NCBI GenBank assembly: GCA_021798655.1
Contig: JAJZFE010000137.1
Coordinates: 1-6,726, forward strand
Direction of reading: 5' to 3'
Source: Acidobacteriota bacterium
GTDB taxonomy: Bacteria > Acidobacteriota > Terriglobia > Terriglobales > Acidobacteriaceae
DNA: 6,726 nucleotides
Shown: piece after piece, positions 1 to 4,928 of the stretch
Numbering within the stretch: position 1 is the first letter of the stretch
Layout: every line of letters begins with the position of its first letter
The notes under the pieces: generated by a model
Databases searched by the model: none
The model's input: only the letters and a program-made list of their open reading frames with translations
What the model was told of the DNA's origin: nothing
Program-made: the position numbers and the translations under genes

Positions 1-41
1 CTCGTCGCCGCCGTTTGCGTCTAACTCTGTAACGCCGCATC

Positions 42-46
42 AGGAG
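42..46 (+). promoter_or_regulatory. Ribosome binding site deciding the ATT start of the first gene
   Basis: AGGAG is a strong Shine-Dalgarno match six bases before ATT 53, the codon that opens a perfect signal peptide. No standard start codon lies at that distance in the frame. The placement supports ATT initiation, or an ATG-to-ATT change in this strain or this sequence read. Confidence 0.5.
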
Positions 47-52
47 CCTCTT

Positions 53-886
53 ATTCGCTCGCTCTCACGCATTGCTCTCGTCTTCGCTGTCTTTGCTGTC
101 TCGGTCGCATCGGCCCAGACACCGCCGCCGCCGCCGCGCACGCCGCAGCAGCTGCTCAAGCCCGTCCTCGCCAACGAGCAGGATGCCATGCAGCATCCCG
201 AGTGCTACCTGTACCTCTCCCGCGAGCGCTCCGACCGCACCGGCGGCCACGAGTGGACCGAGCGCATCGTCGAGAACGCCGACGCCCGCGTTCGCCTCCT
301 GCTCGCCATCGACGGCACGCCGCTCTCGCCGGAGCAGGCCCAGCGCGAGCGCGACCGCCTCACCGCCATCGCCGCCCATCCGGAGCCCTTCCTCGTCGCC
401 GAGAAGGCCCAGCGCAGCAGCGAGCACAGCGCCCGCCACATGCTCGACCTGCTCACCACCGCCTTCCTCTTCGACAACGTCCGCCTGCAGGACGGCGTCT
501 GGAGCCTCGACTATCGCCCCGACCCCGCCGTCTCTCCCAGCGGCCTCGAAGACCAGGTCCTCCACGGCATGAGCGGAACCGTGCAGATCGACGCGCAGCA
601 GATGCGCCTGCTGCACATCGACGGCCATCTCGCCCAGCCGGTCAACATCGGCTTCGGCCTGCTGGCCAGCGTCAAGGCCGGCAGCCACTTCTCCAGCGAC
701 CGCCAGCTCGTCGACGGCCACTGGCGCACGGTCCACGTCATCACCGCCATGGACGGCAAGGCCGCGCTCCTCAAGACGCTGGCGAAGAACAATGACATCC
801 GGCGCTCGGAGTTCCTCTACCTCGACCACGACCTCACCGTGCCCGATGCCGTCGCTCTGCTGCTCCAGCCACCCGCGCAGCCGTAG
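53..886 (+). CDS. Exported protein of unknown function, 277 aa, probable ATT start
   Basis: The frame is open from the left edge to TAG at 884-886. It contains no ATG, GTG or TTG before ATG 188. Reading from ATT 53 gives a textbook signal peptide: a short basic start (R-S-L-S-R), a hydrophobic core rich in A, V, F and L, then A-S-A before Q22. A run of five prolines follows. AGGAG at 42-46 lies six bases before this ATT. Starting at ATG 188 would remove the signal peptide and the proline-rich linker, so I reject it. A start to the left of the window is also possible, because the frame does not close there. The mature part is about 255 residues, with a helical charged middle (E-W-T-E-R, S-P-E-Q-A-Q-R-E-R) and a second half rich in beta-like stretches around S-G-T-V-Q-I-D and G-F-G-L-L-A. 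This pattern loosely recalls LolA/LolB-like outer-membrane lipoprotein carriers, but I cannot assign a family. Periplasmic or secreted location is an inference from the signal peptide. Confidence 0.75.
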   Translation: MRSLSRIALVFAVFAVSVASAQTPPPPPRTPQQLLKPVLANEQDAMQHPECYLYLSRERSDRTGGHEWTERIVENADARVRLLLAIDGTPLSPEQAQRERDRLTAIAAHPEPFLVAEKAQRSSEHSARHMLDLLTTAFLFDNVRLQDGVWSLDYRPDPAVSPSGLEDQVLHGMSGTVQIDAQQMRLLHIDGHLAQPVNIGFGLLASVKAGSHFSSDRQLVDGHWRTVHVITAMDGKAALLKTLAKNNDIRRSEFLYLDHDLTVPDAVALLLQPPAQP

Positions 887-891
887 CGGAA

Positions 892-904
892 CGGGTCAAA
901 CCCG
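892..904 (+). terminator. Weak hairpin after the first gene
   Basis: CGGGT (892-896), loop CAA and ACCCG (900-904) form a perfect five-base stem six bases after the stop at 886. No T-run follows, so it is a poor intrinsic terminator. It could still protect a 3' end or slow polymerase. Confidence 0.2.
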
Positions 905-914
905 GTACAAAGTC

Positions 915-971
915 TGTCATCTCGACCGGAGGCCGCGCACTTTGCGGCCGCAGCGGAGAGACCCCCGCATT
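915..971. repeat. REP-like interspersed repeat with internal palindrome
   Basis: The element begins TGTCATCTCG and ends GCAGCGGAGAGACC plus a C-rich tail. Inside it, GGCCGC (931-936) and GCGGCC (944-949) form a six-base stem around a seven-base loop. TCTC (920-923) can pair with GAGA (958-961) outside it, giving an imperfect long hairpin. A second copy with the same left and right cores but a shorter interior lies inside tgt at 3383-3416. The shared cores with variable interior suggest a repetitive extragenic palindrome family. Its copy number in the genome cannot be seen from this window. Confidence 0.55.
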
Positions 972-981
972 GCGGACCCGC

Positions 982-1009
982 ACGACTCTTCATGCCACTA
1001 CGACTCTTC
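982..1009 (+). repeat. Ten-base direct repeat with 18-base period upstream of the sigma operon
   Basis: ACGACTCTTC occurs at 982-991 and again, identically, at 1000-1009. A truncated ACGAC follows at 1015-1019. The pair sits between the REP-like element and the candidate sigma-operon promoter. The spacing of just under two helical turns would suit a dimeric or cooperative DNA-binding protein. It could equally be a chance duplication. Confidence 0.4.
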
Positions 1010-1046
1010 GCACCACGACAGCGGCAAACCTCCCGCAAAACAATTT

Positions 1047-1075
1047 GCATCCCGCGGCGCGTGCCGCTGCGTATA
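1047..1075 (+). promoter_or_regulatory. Candidate ECF-type promoter of the sigma operon
   Basis: GCATCC at 1047-1052, preceded by a rare AT-rich stretch, and CGTATA at 1070-1075 are 17 bases apart, like the -35 and -10 boxes of an ECF-sigma promoter. Transcription would start near 1081-1085, leaving a leader of about 20-25 bases that contains GAGG (1094-1097) before CTG 1105. The spacer holds a perfect hairpin: GCGGC (1054-1058), loop of four, GCCGC (1063-1067). Autoregulation by the sigma factor encoded just downstream is typical of ECF systems. Here it is an inference from motif shape and position only. Confidence 0.4.
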
Positions 1076-1104
1076 GGTGAGTGAGCAGGGATTGAGGCCT
1101 TCCA

Positions 1105-1644
1105 CTGACCGCGCAGACCAGCATCGCAACCACCGACTTCCGCAGGCTTGTGGAGACGCACCAGCGCATGGTCTTCTCGCTCGCCCTCCGCGTCACCGGC
1201 GAACGCGGCACCGCCGAGGAGGTCGCGCAGGACGCCTTCCTGGAGCTGCACCGCGAGCTCACCGCCCGCGTCGTCCGGCTGGAGAGCGAGGACCACGTCC
1301 GCTTCTGGCTGCGGCGCGTCACGGTGCACCGCGCCACCGACGCCATCCGTCGCCGCGCGCGCCAGCCCGAGGCCCAGGCCGAAGAGTGGATGGAGGAGCA
1401 CCACGTCGAGCCCGACAGTGAAGCTCTCAGCGCCGCCGTCGTCGCGCTGCTGGAAGAGCTGCTGCGCACGCTGCCGGAGCAGATGCGCGTCGCCGTGGTG
1501 CTGCGCTATCAGGAAGAGATGACGCCGGACGAGATCGCAGCCCTGTTGAACCAGCCGCTGGCCACGGTCAAGAGCAACCTGCAGCGCGGCCTGCAACTGC
1601 TGCGCCGCAAGGCCGCAGTCACCATGAAGGAGTATGTGCGATGA
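1105..1644 (+). CDS. ECF-type RNA polymerase sigma factor (sigma-70 family), 179 aa
   Basis: It would direct RNA polymerase to a dedicated promoter set in response to an envelope signal. Region 2 spans about residues 11-75, running from D-F-R-R-L-V-E-T-H-Q-R-M-V-F through the A-E-E-V-A-Q-D-A-F-L-E-L-H core-binding helix to the R-x-W-L-R-R-V-T-V-H-R-A-T-D-A-I-R segment. A short acidic linker follows. Region 4 spans about 120-172: the L-P-E-Q-M-R-V-A-V-V-L-R-Y helix, then a helix-turn-helix with T-P-D-E-I-A-A-L-L and T-V-K-S-N-L-Q-R-G. The length is typical of the family. I prefer CTG 1105 because GAGG at 1094-1097 lies seven bases before it and because it keeps the start of region 2. GTG 1150 has a poor binding site and would cut off D-F-R-R-L. 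TGA 1093-1095 closes the frame upstream. The stop overlaps the next gene by ATGA, so the two are translationally coupled. Confidence 0.9.
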   Translation: MTAQTSIATTDFRRLVETHQRMVFSLALRVTGERGTAEEVAQDAFLELHRELTARVVRLESEDHVRFWLRRVTVHRATDAIRRRARQPEAQAEEWMEEHHVEPDSEALSAAVVALLEELLRTLPEQMRVAVVLRYQEEMTPDEIAALLNQPLATVKSNLQRGLQLLRRKAAVTMKEYVR

Positions 1645-1985
1645 ACGAGTTCGATCAGAAGCAGGCAGAGCGGCAACTGGAACACCGCCTCACCCGGGCG
1701 ATGCAGCACGTCGACCCGCCGTTCGGGTTCGCCGACAGCGTCATGGCGCGCGCCACGACGGCATCGCGTCGCAACGTGCTGGTGATGTCGCCCCGCGCAG
1801 GCGCGTGGATCACCGGTGCCATCGCCGCCATGCTCGCGCTGGGAGTCTTCACGGGCGAGCGCGTGCATCAGCGCCACGAACGCGAGCGCGCCAACCAGGA
1901 GTTCGAAACCGCCACACGCATCACCGACCAGGCACTGGCCCACACCCGCGAGCAGCTGCAGCGCGCCGGCGTGCCGCTCGACTAA
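1641..1985 (+). CDS. Small single-pass membrane protein, probable anti-sigma factor, 114 aa
   Basis: The N-terminal 50 residues are charged and helical (Q-A-E-R-Q-L-E-H-R-L-T-R-A) and include a D-P-P-F-G-F-A-D-S-V motif. One hydrophobic segment follows at about residues 53-71 (A-W-I-T-G-A-I-A-A-M-L-A-L-G-V-F). The last 40 residues form a highly charged amphipathic helix, R-H-E-R-E-R-A-N-Q-E-F onward, likely periplasmic and possibly coiled coil. The gene overlaps the sigma gene by four bases and has AAGGAG at 1627-1632, eight bases before its ATG. Position, size and topology fit a membrane anti-sigma factor that would hold the sigma factor through its cytoplasmic part. There are no cysteines, so it is not a zinc-type anti-sigma factor of the H-x3-C-x2-C class. 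The role is inferred from context, with no recognised domain. Confidence 0.85.
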   Translation: MNEFDQKQAERQLEHRLTRAMQHVDPPFGFADSVMARATTASRRNVLVMSPRAGAWITGAIAAMLALGVFTGERVHQRHERERANQEFETATRITDQALAHTREQLQRAGVPLD

Positions 1986-2002
1986 CAGGATTCAGGAACT
2001 AC

Positions 2003-2007
2003 GGAGG
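2003..2007 (+). promoter_or_regulatory. Ribosome binding site of the third operon gene
   Basis: GGAGG is five bases before GTG 2013 and eight bases before ATG 2016. The eight-base spacing favours ATG 2016, but both codons are in frame and differ by a single residue. Confidence 0.6.
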
Positions 2008-2015
2008 ATAACGTG

Positions 2016-2780
2016 ATGAGAGTAAACAATTGGATGACGATGGCAATCATCGGCGCATGGCTCAGCGTCGCGGCCCTCGCCGCAGCGCAGACCAGCCCGA
2101 CAGTGAAGGACGATCTCTTCGCCGGCACAGAAGTCTTCGCCAAAGGTGCCAGCGACGTCACCGAAGTCACCATGGACCCCGACACGCTCGGCATGGTCGA
2201 TGGCAAGGACGGCGGCCGCGCGCACCGCATGGTGCTCAACGTCGTCCGCACCTACAGCTACGACAAGCCCGGCCTGTACAACATGGCCGACGTGGATGCC
2301 TTCCGCAACAAGCTCAACACCGGCGACTGGCACTGCTCCGTGCACACGCGCAGCCTCAAGACCGGCGAGTCCACCGACATCTGCAACAAGCACCGCACCG
2401 ACGACATGACCGAGACCGCCATCATCACCGTGGAGCCGAAGGAGCTCACCTTCATCCACACCATCCGCAAGCGCAGACCCGGCGAATCCGGCGATGGCGA
2501 CAGCATGACGGTGCTGCCGTCTCTCAACGGCCTCCCGATGATGGCCATGTTGAGCCCCGGCATCGATGCCCGCATCGACGCTGCGATGGCGACCCTCGAT
2601 TCGCTCGACGTCAACGCGATCCAGGCGCGCGTGCAGGCAGAGATGAAGGCGAACGGCGCGCTCAACAGTGCAGAGATGAAGAAGCGCATGGCGGAGGCGC
2701 AGCGGTCGCTGCAGGACGCGCAGCGCGGGATGCAGCACTCCGACACCCTCGACACACCCACCGACAAGCAGCCCGAGTAG
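2016..2780 (+). CDS. Secreted DUF4252-like protein of the sigma operon, 254 aa
   Basis: A signal peptide is evident: M-R-V-N-N-W, a hydrophobic core to about residue 20, then L-A-A-A before Q25. The mature protein has a compact domain at about residues 32-153. It includes a repeated-charge strand (D-V-T-E-V-T-M-D), V-V-R-T-Y-S-Y-D-K-P-G, D-A-F-R-N-K-L, W-H-C-S-V-H and a final I-I-T-V-E-P-K-E-L-T-F-I-H. That layout resembles DUF4252 proteins, which are exported and of unknown function; the match is from memory and not searched. C107 and C123 could form a disulfide after export. Residues from about 164 to 240 are a long helical, methionine- and alanine-rich tail, ending in a hydrophilic stretch. 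The gene lies 30 bases after the putative anti-sigma gene in the same direction. It may be the envelope sensor, a modulator, or a target of the sigma factor; the sequence does not decide. Confidence 0.85.
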   Translation: MRVNNWMTMAIIGAWLSVAALAAAQTSPTVKDDLFAGTEVFAKGASDVTEVTMDPDTLGMVDGKDGGRAHRMVLNVVRTYSYDKPGLYNMADVDAFRNKLNTGDWHCSVHTRSLKTGESTDICNKHRTDDMTETAIITVEPKELTFIHTIRKRRPGESGDGDSMTVLPSLNGLPMMAMLSPGIDARIDAAMATLDSLDVNAIQARVQAEMKANGALNSAEMKKRMAEAQRSLQDAQRGMQHSDTLDTPTDKQPE

Positions 2781-2788
2781 CCTCCACT

Positions 2789-2794
2789 TACAAT
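2789..2794 (+). promoter_or_regulatory. tgt: Possible -10 element for a nearly leaderless tgt transcript
   Basis: TACAAT matches the -10 consensus closely and lies only nine bases before ATG 2804. No clear -35 box precedes it, and no separate Shine-Dalgarno is properly spaced, because GAGG abuts the ATG. A transcript starting around 2800-2804 would have almost no leader. Read-through from the operon upstream, whose last stop is at 2780, is the alternative. Confidence 0.35.
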
Positions 2795-2803
2795 GAAGCG
2801 AGG

Positions 2804-4000
2804 ATGTCTCTTCGCTTTCAAGTTGAAAACACCACGGAGTCTGGCGGTCGTCGCGCGCAGCTGCATCTGCCGCACGGCACCGTCCAGACGCCTGTCTTCA
2901 TGCCCGTCGGCACCGCCGCCACCGTCAAGGCCGTTCCGCAGAACGTCGTCGAAGATCTCAACGCGGAGATCATCCTCGCCAACACCTACCATCTCTATCT
3001 GCGCCCCGGCCATGAGCTGATCGCGCGCGCCGGCGGTGTGCACCGCTTCATGAGCTGGCAGCGCCCCATGCTCACCGACTCCGGCGGCTTCCAGGTCTTC
3101 TCCCTCGCCAAGCTGCGCAAGATCTCCGCCGACGGCGTCGAGTTCCGCTCGCACCTCGACGGCTCGAAGCACTTCTTCTCGCCCGAGCACTCGATGGCCG
3201 TGCAGATCGCGCTCGGTGCGGACATCATGATGGTCTTCGACGAGTGCGTCGAAACGCCCGCCAGCTGGGAACGCACGCGCGACTCCATGGCGCTCACCCA
3301 CGCCTGGGCACAGCGCTCGAAGGACTACTGGCTCGCCCACCGCGATGAAGTCCCCTGGACCCGCGTCCTCTCCAGCCGCAGCTTGTCATCCCGCAGCGCA
3401 GCGGAGGGATCTGCATCACCCGCCCCGCCGGAGTCCTTCGCCGGCCAGCACCAGGCGCTCTTCGGCATCGTGCAGGGCGGCATGTACCCTGACCTGCGTC
3501 GCGAGTCCGCCGAGCGGCTCGTCGCGATGGACCTCCCCGGCTACGCCATCGGCGGCCTCGCCGTCGGTGAGCCCCGCGAGGTCACGCGCGAGATGATCGC
3601 GCTCGCGCTCGAAGTGCTGCCCAGCGACAAGCCGCGCTACGTCATGGGCGTCGGCTACCCCGACGAGATCGAAGAGTACGCGCGCATGGGCGTCGACATG
3701 ATGGACTGCGTGCTGCCCACCCGCGCCGGCCGTCACGGCCTGCTCTTCGTCCGCGAGAACCCGAACGACCGCAGCAGCGCTGTCCTGCGCCTCAACATCA
3801 AGAAGCAGGACAACGCCGAGGATCAGCGGCCCATCGACGAAGGCTGTGCCTGCATGGTCTGCCAGCGCTACACGCGCGCCTACCTGCGCCATCTCTTCGC
3901 GTGCGGCGAGCCGCTCGGCGCAACGCTCAACTCCATCCACAACCTGGCCTTCTACATGGAGACCATGGACAGAGTCCGCGCCTCGCTCGCAGCCCGCTAA
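2804..4000 (+). CDS. tgt: tRNA-guanine(34) transglycosylase (queuine/preQ1 tRNA-ribosyltransferase), 398 aa
   Basis: This cytosolic enzyme swaps guanine 34 in the anticodons of tRNA Asp, Asn, His and Tyr for preQ1 in queuosine synthesis. The family landmarks are all present: T-P-V-F-M-P-V-G-T, the general-base aspartate D92 in T-D-S-G-G-F-Q-V-F-S, substrate-pocket D146 and C148 in F-D-E-C, Q224 in F-G-I-V-Q-G-G, G-G-L-A-V-G-E at 250-256, and nucleophile D301 in M-D-C-V-L-P-T-R-A-G-R. The zinc ligands C348, C350, C353 and H379 are intact. Between D146 and Q224 there are 78 positions, against 47 between D156 and Q203 in the Zymomonas enzyme (numbering from memory), so about 31 residues are inserted there. 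Part of the insert is encoded by a REP-like repeat at 3383-3416. ATG 2804 gives the usual family N terminus. The reading frame continues open upstream, but only as a shadow of the previous gene. No other queuosine gene is in the window. Confidence 0.97.
   Translation: MSLRFQVENTTESGGRRAQLHLPHGTVQTPVFMPVGTAATVKAVPQNVVEDLNAEIILANTYHLYLRPGHELIARAGGVHRFMSWQRPMLTDSGGFQVFSLAKLRKISADGVEFRSHLDGSKHFFSPEHSMAVQIALGADIMMVFDECVETPASWERTRDSMALTHAWAQRSKDYWLAHRDEVPWTRVLSSRSLSSRSAAEGSASPAPPESFAGQHQALFGIVQGGMYPDLRRESAERLVAMDLPGYAIGGLAVGEPREVTREMIALALEVLPSDKPRYVMGVGYPDEIEEYARMGVDMMDCVLPTRAGRHGLLFVRENPNDRSSAVLRLNIKKQDNAEDQRPIDEGCACMVCQRYTRAYLRHLFACGEPLGATLNSIHNLAFYMETMDRVRASLAAR
3383..3416. repeat. REP-like repeat inside the tgt coding sequence
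   Basis: The stretch has the left core GTCATCCCG and right core GCAGCGGAGGGATC. These match the intergenic element at 915-971 (GTCATCTCG and GCAGCGGAGAGACC), but without its central palindrome. It is read in frame as residues 194-204 of Tgt, giving a serine- and alanine-rich loop (L-S-S-R-S-A-A-E-G-S-A). The flanking segment is proline- and serine-rich and also absent from well-known Tgt proteins. Confidence 0.6.
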
Positions 4001-4007
4001 CGCCGAG

Positions 4008-4745
4008 CTACTTCAACTGGTTCAGCGTCTGCACCAGCGTCGGCTGCGGGTCTTCGGCCAGCGCCGTCTTCACCACCTGCGCCTGCATCCACAGGTAGTC
4101 CTTGCCCGACGCATTCTTCTGGTAGTGCTGGTTGAAGAAGGTAGGGAAGTCCTGTCCCGCCGGCACCAGCGACGGCTCTTTGTCCAGCTCATCGGTCATC
4201 GCCGTCAACTGCTGCACCACCGCGGGATCGTGCTCGCGCCAGTACGCCAGCGCCACGCGATTGGCCTGCAGTTCGGCCTGGTACGGCGTCAGCTTCAGCG
4301 TCAACTGCTTGCACGCCTCCCACCAGCGCACCGTGCCCACAATCAGCACCCAGTGCCGCGCCTCCATCTCGAAGAGGTCCTTCGCCTGCGCGTCGGTGGC
4401 GCCCGCACCGGCCAGCTGTGCGAAGACGCTCTTCTCCTCCGGCTTCAGCTGCGGCCAGTCCGGCGTCACCAGGTTGTCGGTGTCCTTCTCGTACTCGCCA
4501 AACAGCGGCGTGTCGGCAATCACCACGGCCGGCGCGGGCAGGCGGCAGTAGAACCCGTCCTCCCCGATGCGATCGATAAAGGCATCGCGCGTATCGATCG
4601 AGTTCTGCAGCGTCGGCGGATTCTTGAAGTCCGACGGCTTCTCCGGCTTCTTCATGTGGAACTGCGCGGCTGCGACAGGCGCGCCTGCCAGCAGGCCTGC
4701 TGCGGTCAGCAGTGCGGTCGCAATGTGGGTCCGAAGTCGTGTCAT
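4008..4745 (-). CDS. Exported protein of unknown function, 245 aa
   Basis: ATG 4745 opens a clear signal peptide: T-R-L-R-T-H, then a hydrophobic A/L/T core, then A-P-V-A-A-A before Q28. GGAGG (complement of 4756-4760) lies ten bases upstream, a little long but the only good site. The mature protein, about 218 residues, has an early basic, proline-rich segment (M-K-K-P-E-K-P-S-D-F), a G-F-Y-C-R-L-P motif with C67, and a helical middle with E-M-E-A-R-H-W-V-L and W-W-E-A-C-K-Q-L (C145). A-N-R-V-A-L-A-Y-W-R-E-H-D-P then leads into a helical end. The two cysteines could pair after export. I do not recognise the family. The A-N-R-V-A-L helix faintly recalls the third-ligand region of M48 peptidases, but no H-E-x-x-H is present, so I assign no activity. 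It converges on tgt with seven bases between the stops. selO lies upstream on the same strand, 183 bases away. Confidence 0.85.
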   Translation of the reverse strand: MTRLRTHIATALLTAAGLLAGAPVAAAQFHMKKPEKPSDFKNPPTLQNSIDTRDAFIDRIGEDGFYCRLPAPAVVIADTPLFGEYEKDTDNLVTPDWPQLKPEEKSVFAQLAGAGATDAQAKDLFEMEARHWVLIVGTVRWWEACKQLTLKLTPYQAELQANRVALAYWREHDPAVVQQLTAMTDELDKEPSLVPAGQDFPTFFNQHYQKNASGKDYLWMQAQVVKTALAEDPQPTLVQTLNQLK

Positions 4746-4755
4746 CGTAAGCGAT

Positions 4756-4760
4756 CCTCC
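4756..4760 (-). promoter_or_regulatory. Ribosome binding site of the minus-strand exported protein
   Basis: On the minus strand this reads GGAGG, ten bases before ATG 4745. It supports that start over the in-frame extension to 4922, which lacks a comparable site and would bury the signal peptide. Confidence 0.5.
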
Positions 4761-4771
4761 ATCGGGCAAGT

Positions 4772-4785
4772 GGCGCACTCGCGCC
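4772..4785 (-). other. Short perfect hairpin in the leader of the minus-strand exported protein
   Basis: GGCGC (4772-4776), a four-base loop and GCGCC (4781-4785) form a perfect stem 11 bases upstream of the Shine-Dalgarno. If transcribed it would fold in the 5' leader and might tune translation or stability. At this GC content a five-base stem can arise by chance. Confidence 0.3.
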
Positions 4786-4814
4786 GCCTCACCTCGTTCT
4801 GTTGAGATGCACAC

Positions 4815-4831
4815 AGAACAAGCCGTGTTCT
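4815..4831. other. Inverted repeat AGAACA-N5-TGTTCT in the selO / exported-protein gap
   Basis: AGAACA (4815-4820) and TGTTCT (4826-4831) are perfect mirror arms around five bases, in one of the few AT-rich patches of the window. On the minus strand it lies about 70 bases before ATG 4745 and about 100 bases after the selO stop. It could be an operator for a dimeric regulator or a weak stem at the selO transcript end. There is no T-run to make it a standard terminator. I found no convincing -35/-10 pair in this gap. Confidence 0.3.
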
Positions 4832-4928
4832 TCTGGCTCTGAAGTTTCACTCTACGCGGCTCGCGCTGCCCTGGGGAGTATCCGGCTAGGCGCATCGCCG
4901 CCGCGCGCGTCATCATCACCACGCGGCA

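Larger units (their letters stand above)
4746..4928. other. Intergenic gap between selO and the downstream exported-protein gene
   Basis: This 183-base gap holds the two inverted repeats and the ribosome binding site listed separately. Its selO-proximal half is GC-rich and shows no recognisable signal. I cannot tell whether the exported-protein gene has its own promoter or is read from selO. Confidence 0.5.

Noticed and set aside
121..147. CCG-rich run that looks like a trinucleotide repeat
   Set aside because: It encodes the proline linker right after the signal peptide of the first gene and is explained by coding sequence.
1077..1421. Plus-strand 114-codon frame over the sigma leader and region 2
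   Set aside because: Arginine- and proline-rich shadow in another frame of the sigma gene.
817..1596. Minus-strand open frame across the intergenic gap and the sigma gene (259 codons)
   Set aside because: Low-complexity composition, antisense to a well-supported ECF sigma factor, and it runs through the REP-like element.
2030..2803. Upstream extension of the tgt frame to 2030
   Set aside because: It translates the DUF4252-like gene out of frame. The Tgt family N terminus begins at ATG 2804.
2258..3340. Minus-strand open frame opposite the DUF4252-like gene and tgt (360 codons)
   Set aside because: Antisense shadow. No recognisable motif, and it overlaps two strongly supported plus-strand genes.
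3846..4805. Plus-strand open frame across the end of tgt and the minus-strand exported-protein gene
   Set aside because: Arginine- and leucine-rich shadow. The minus strand there has a signal peptide, a ribosome binding site and balanced composition.
4746..4922. N-terminal extension of the minus-strand exported protein to 4922
   Set aside because: The 59 extra residues would bury a perfect signal peptide. ATG 4745 has GGAGG upstream.
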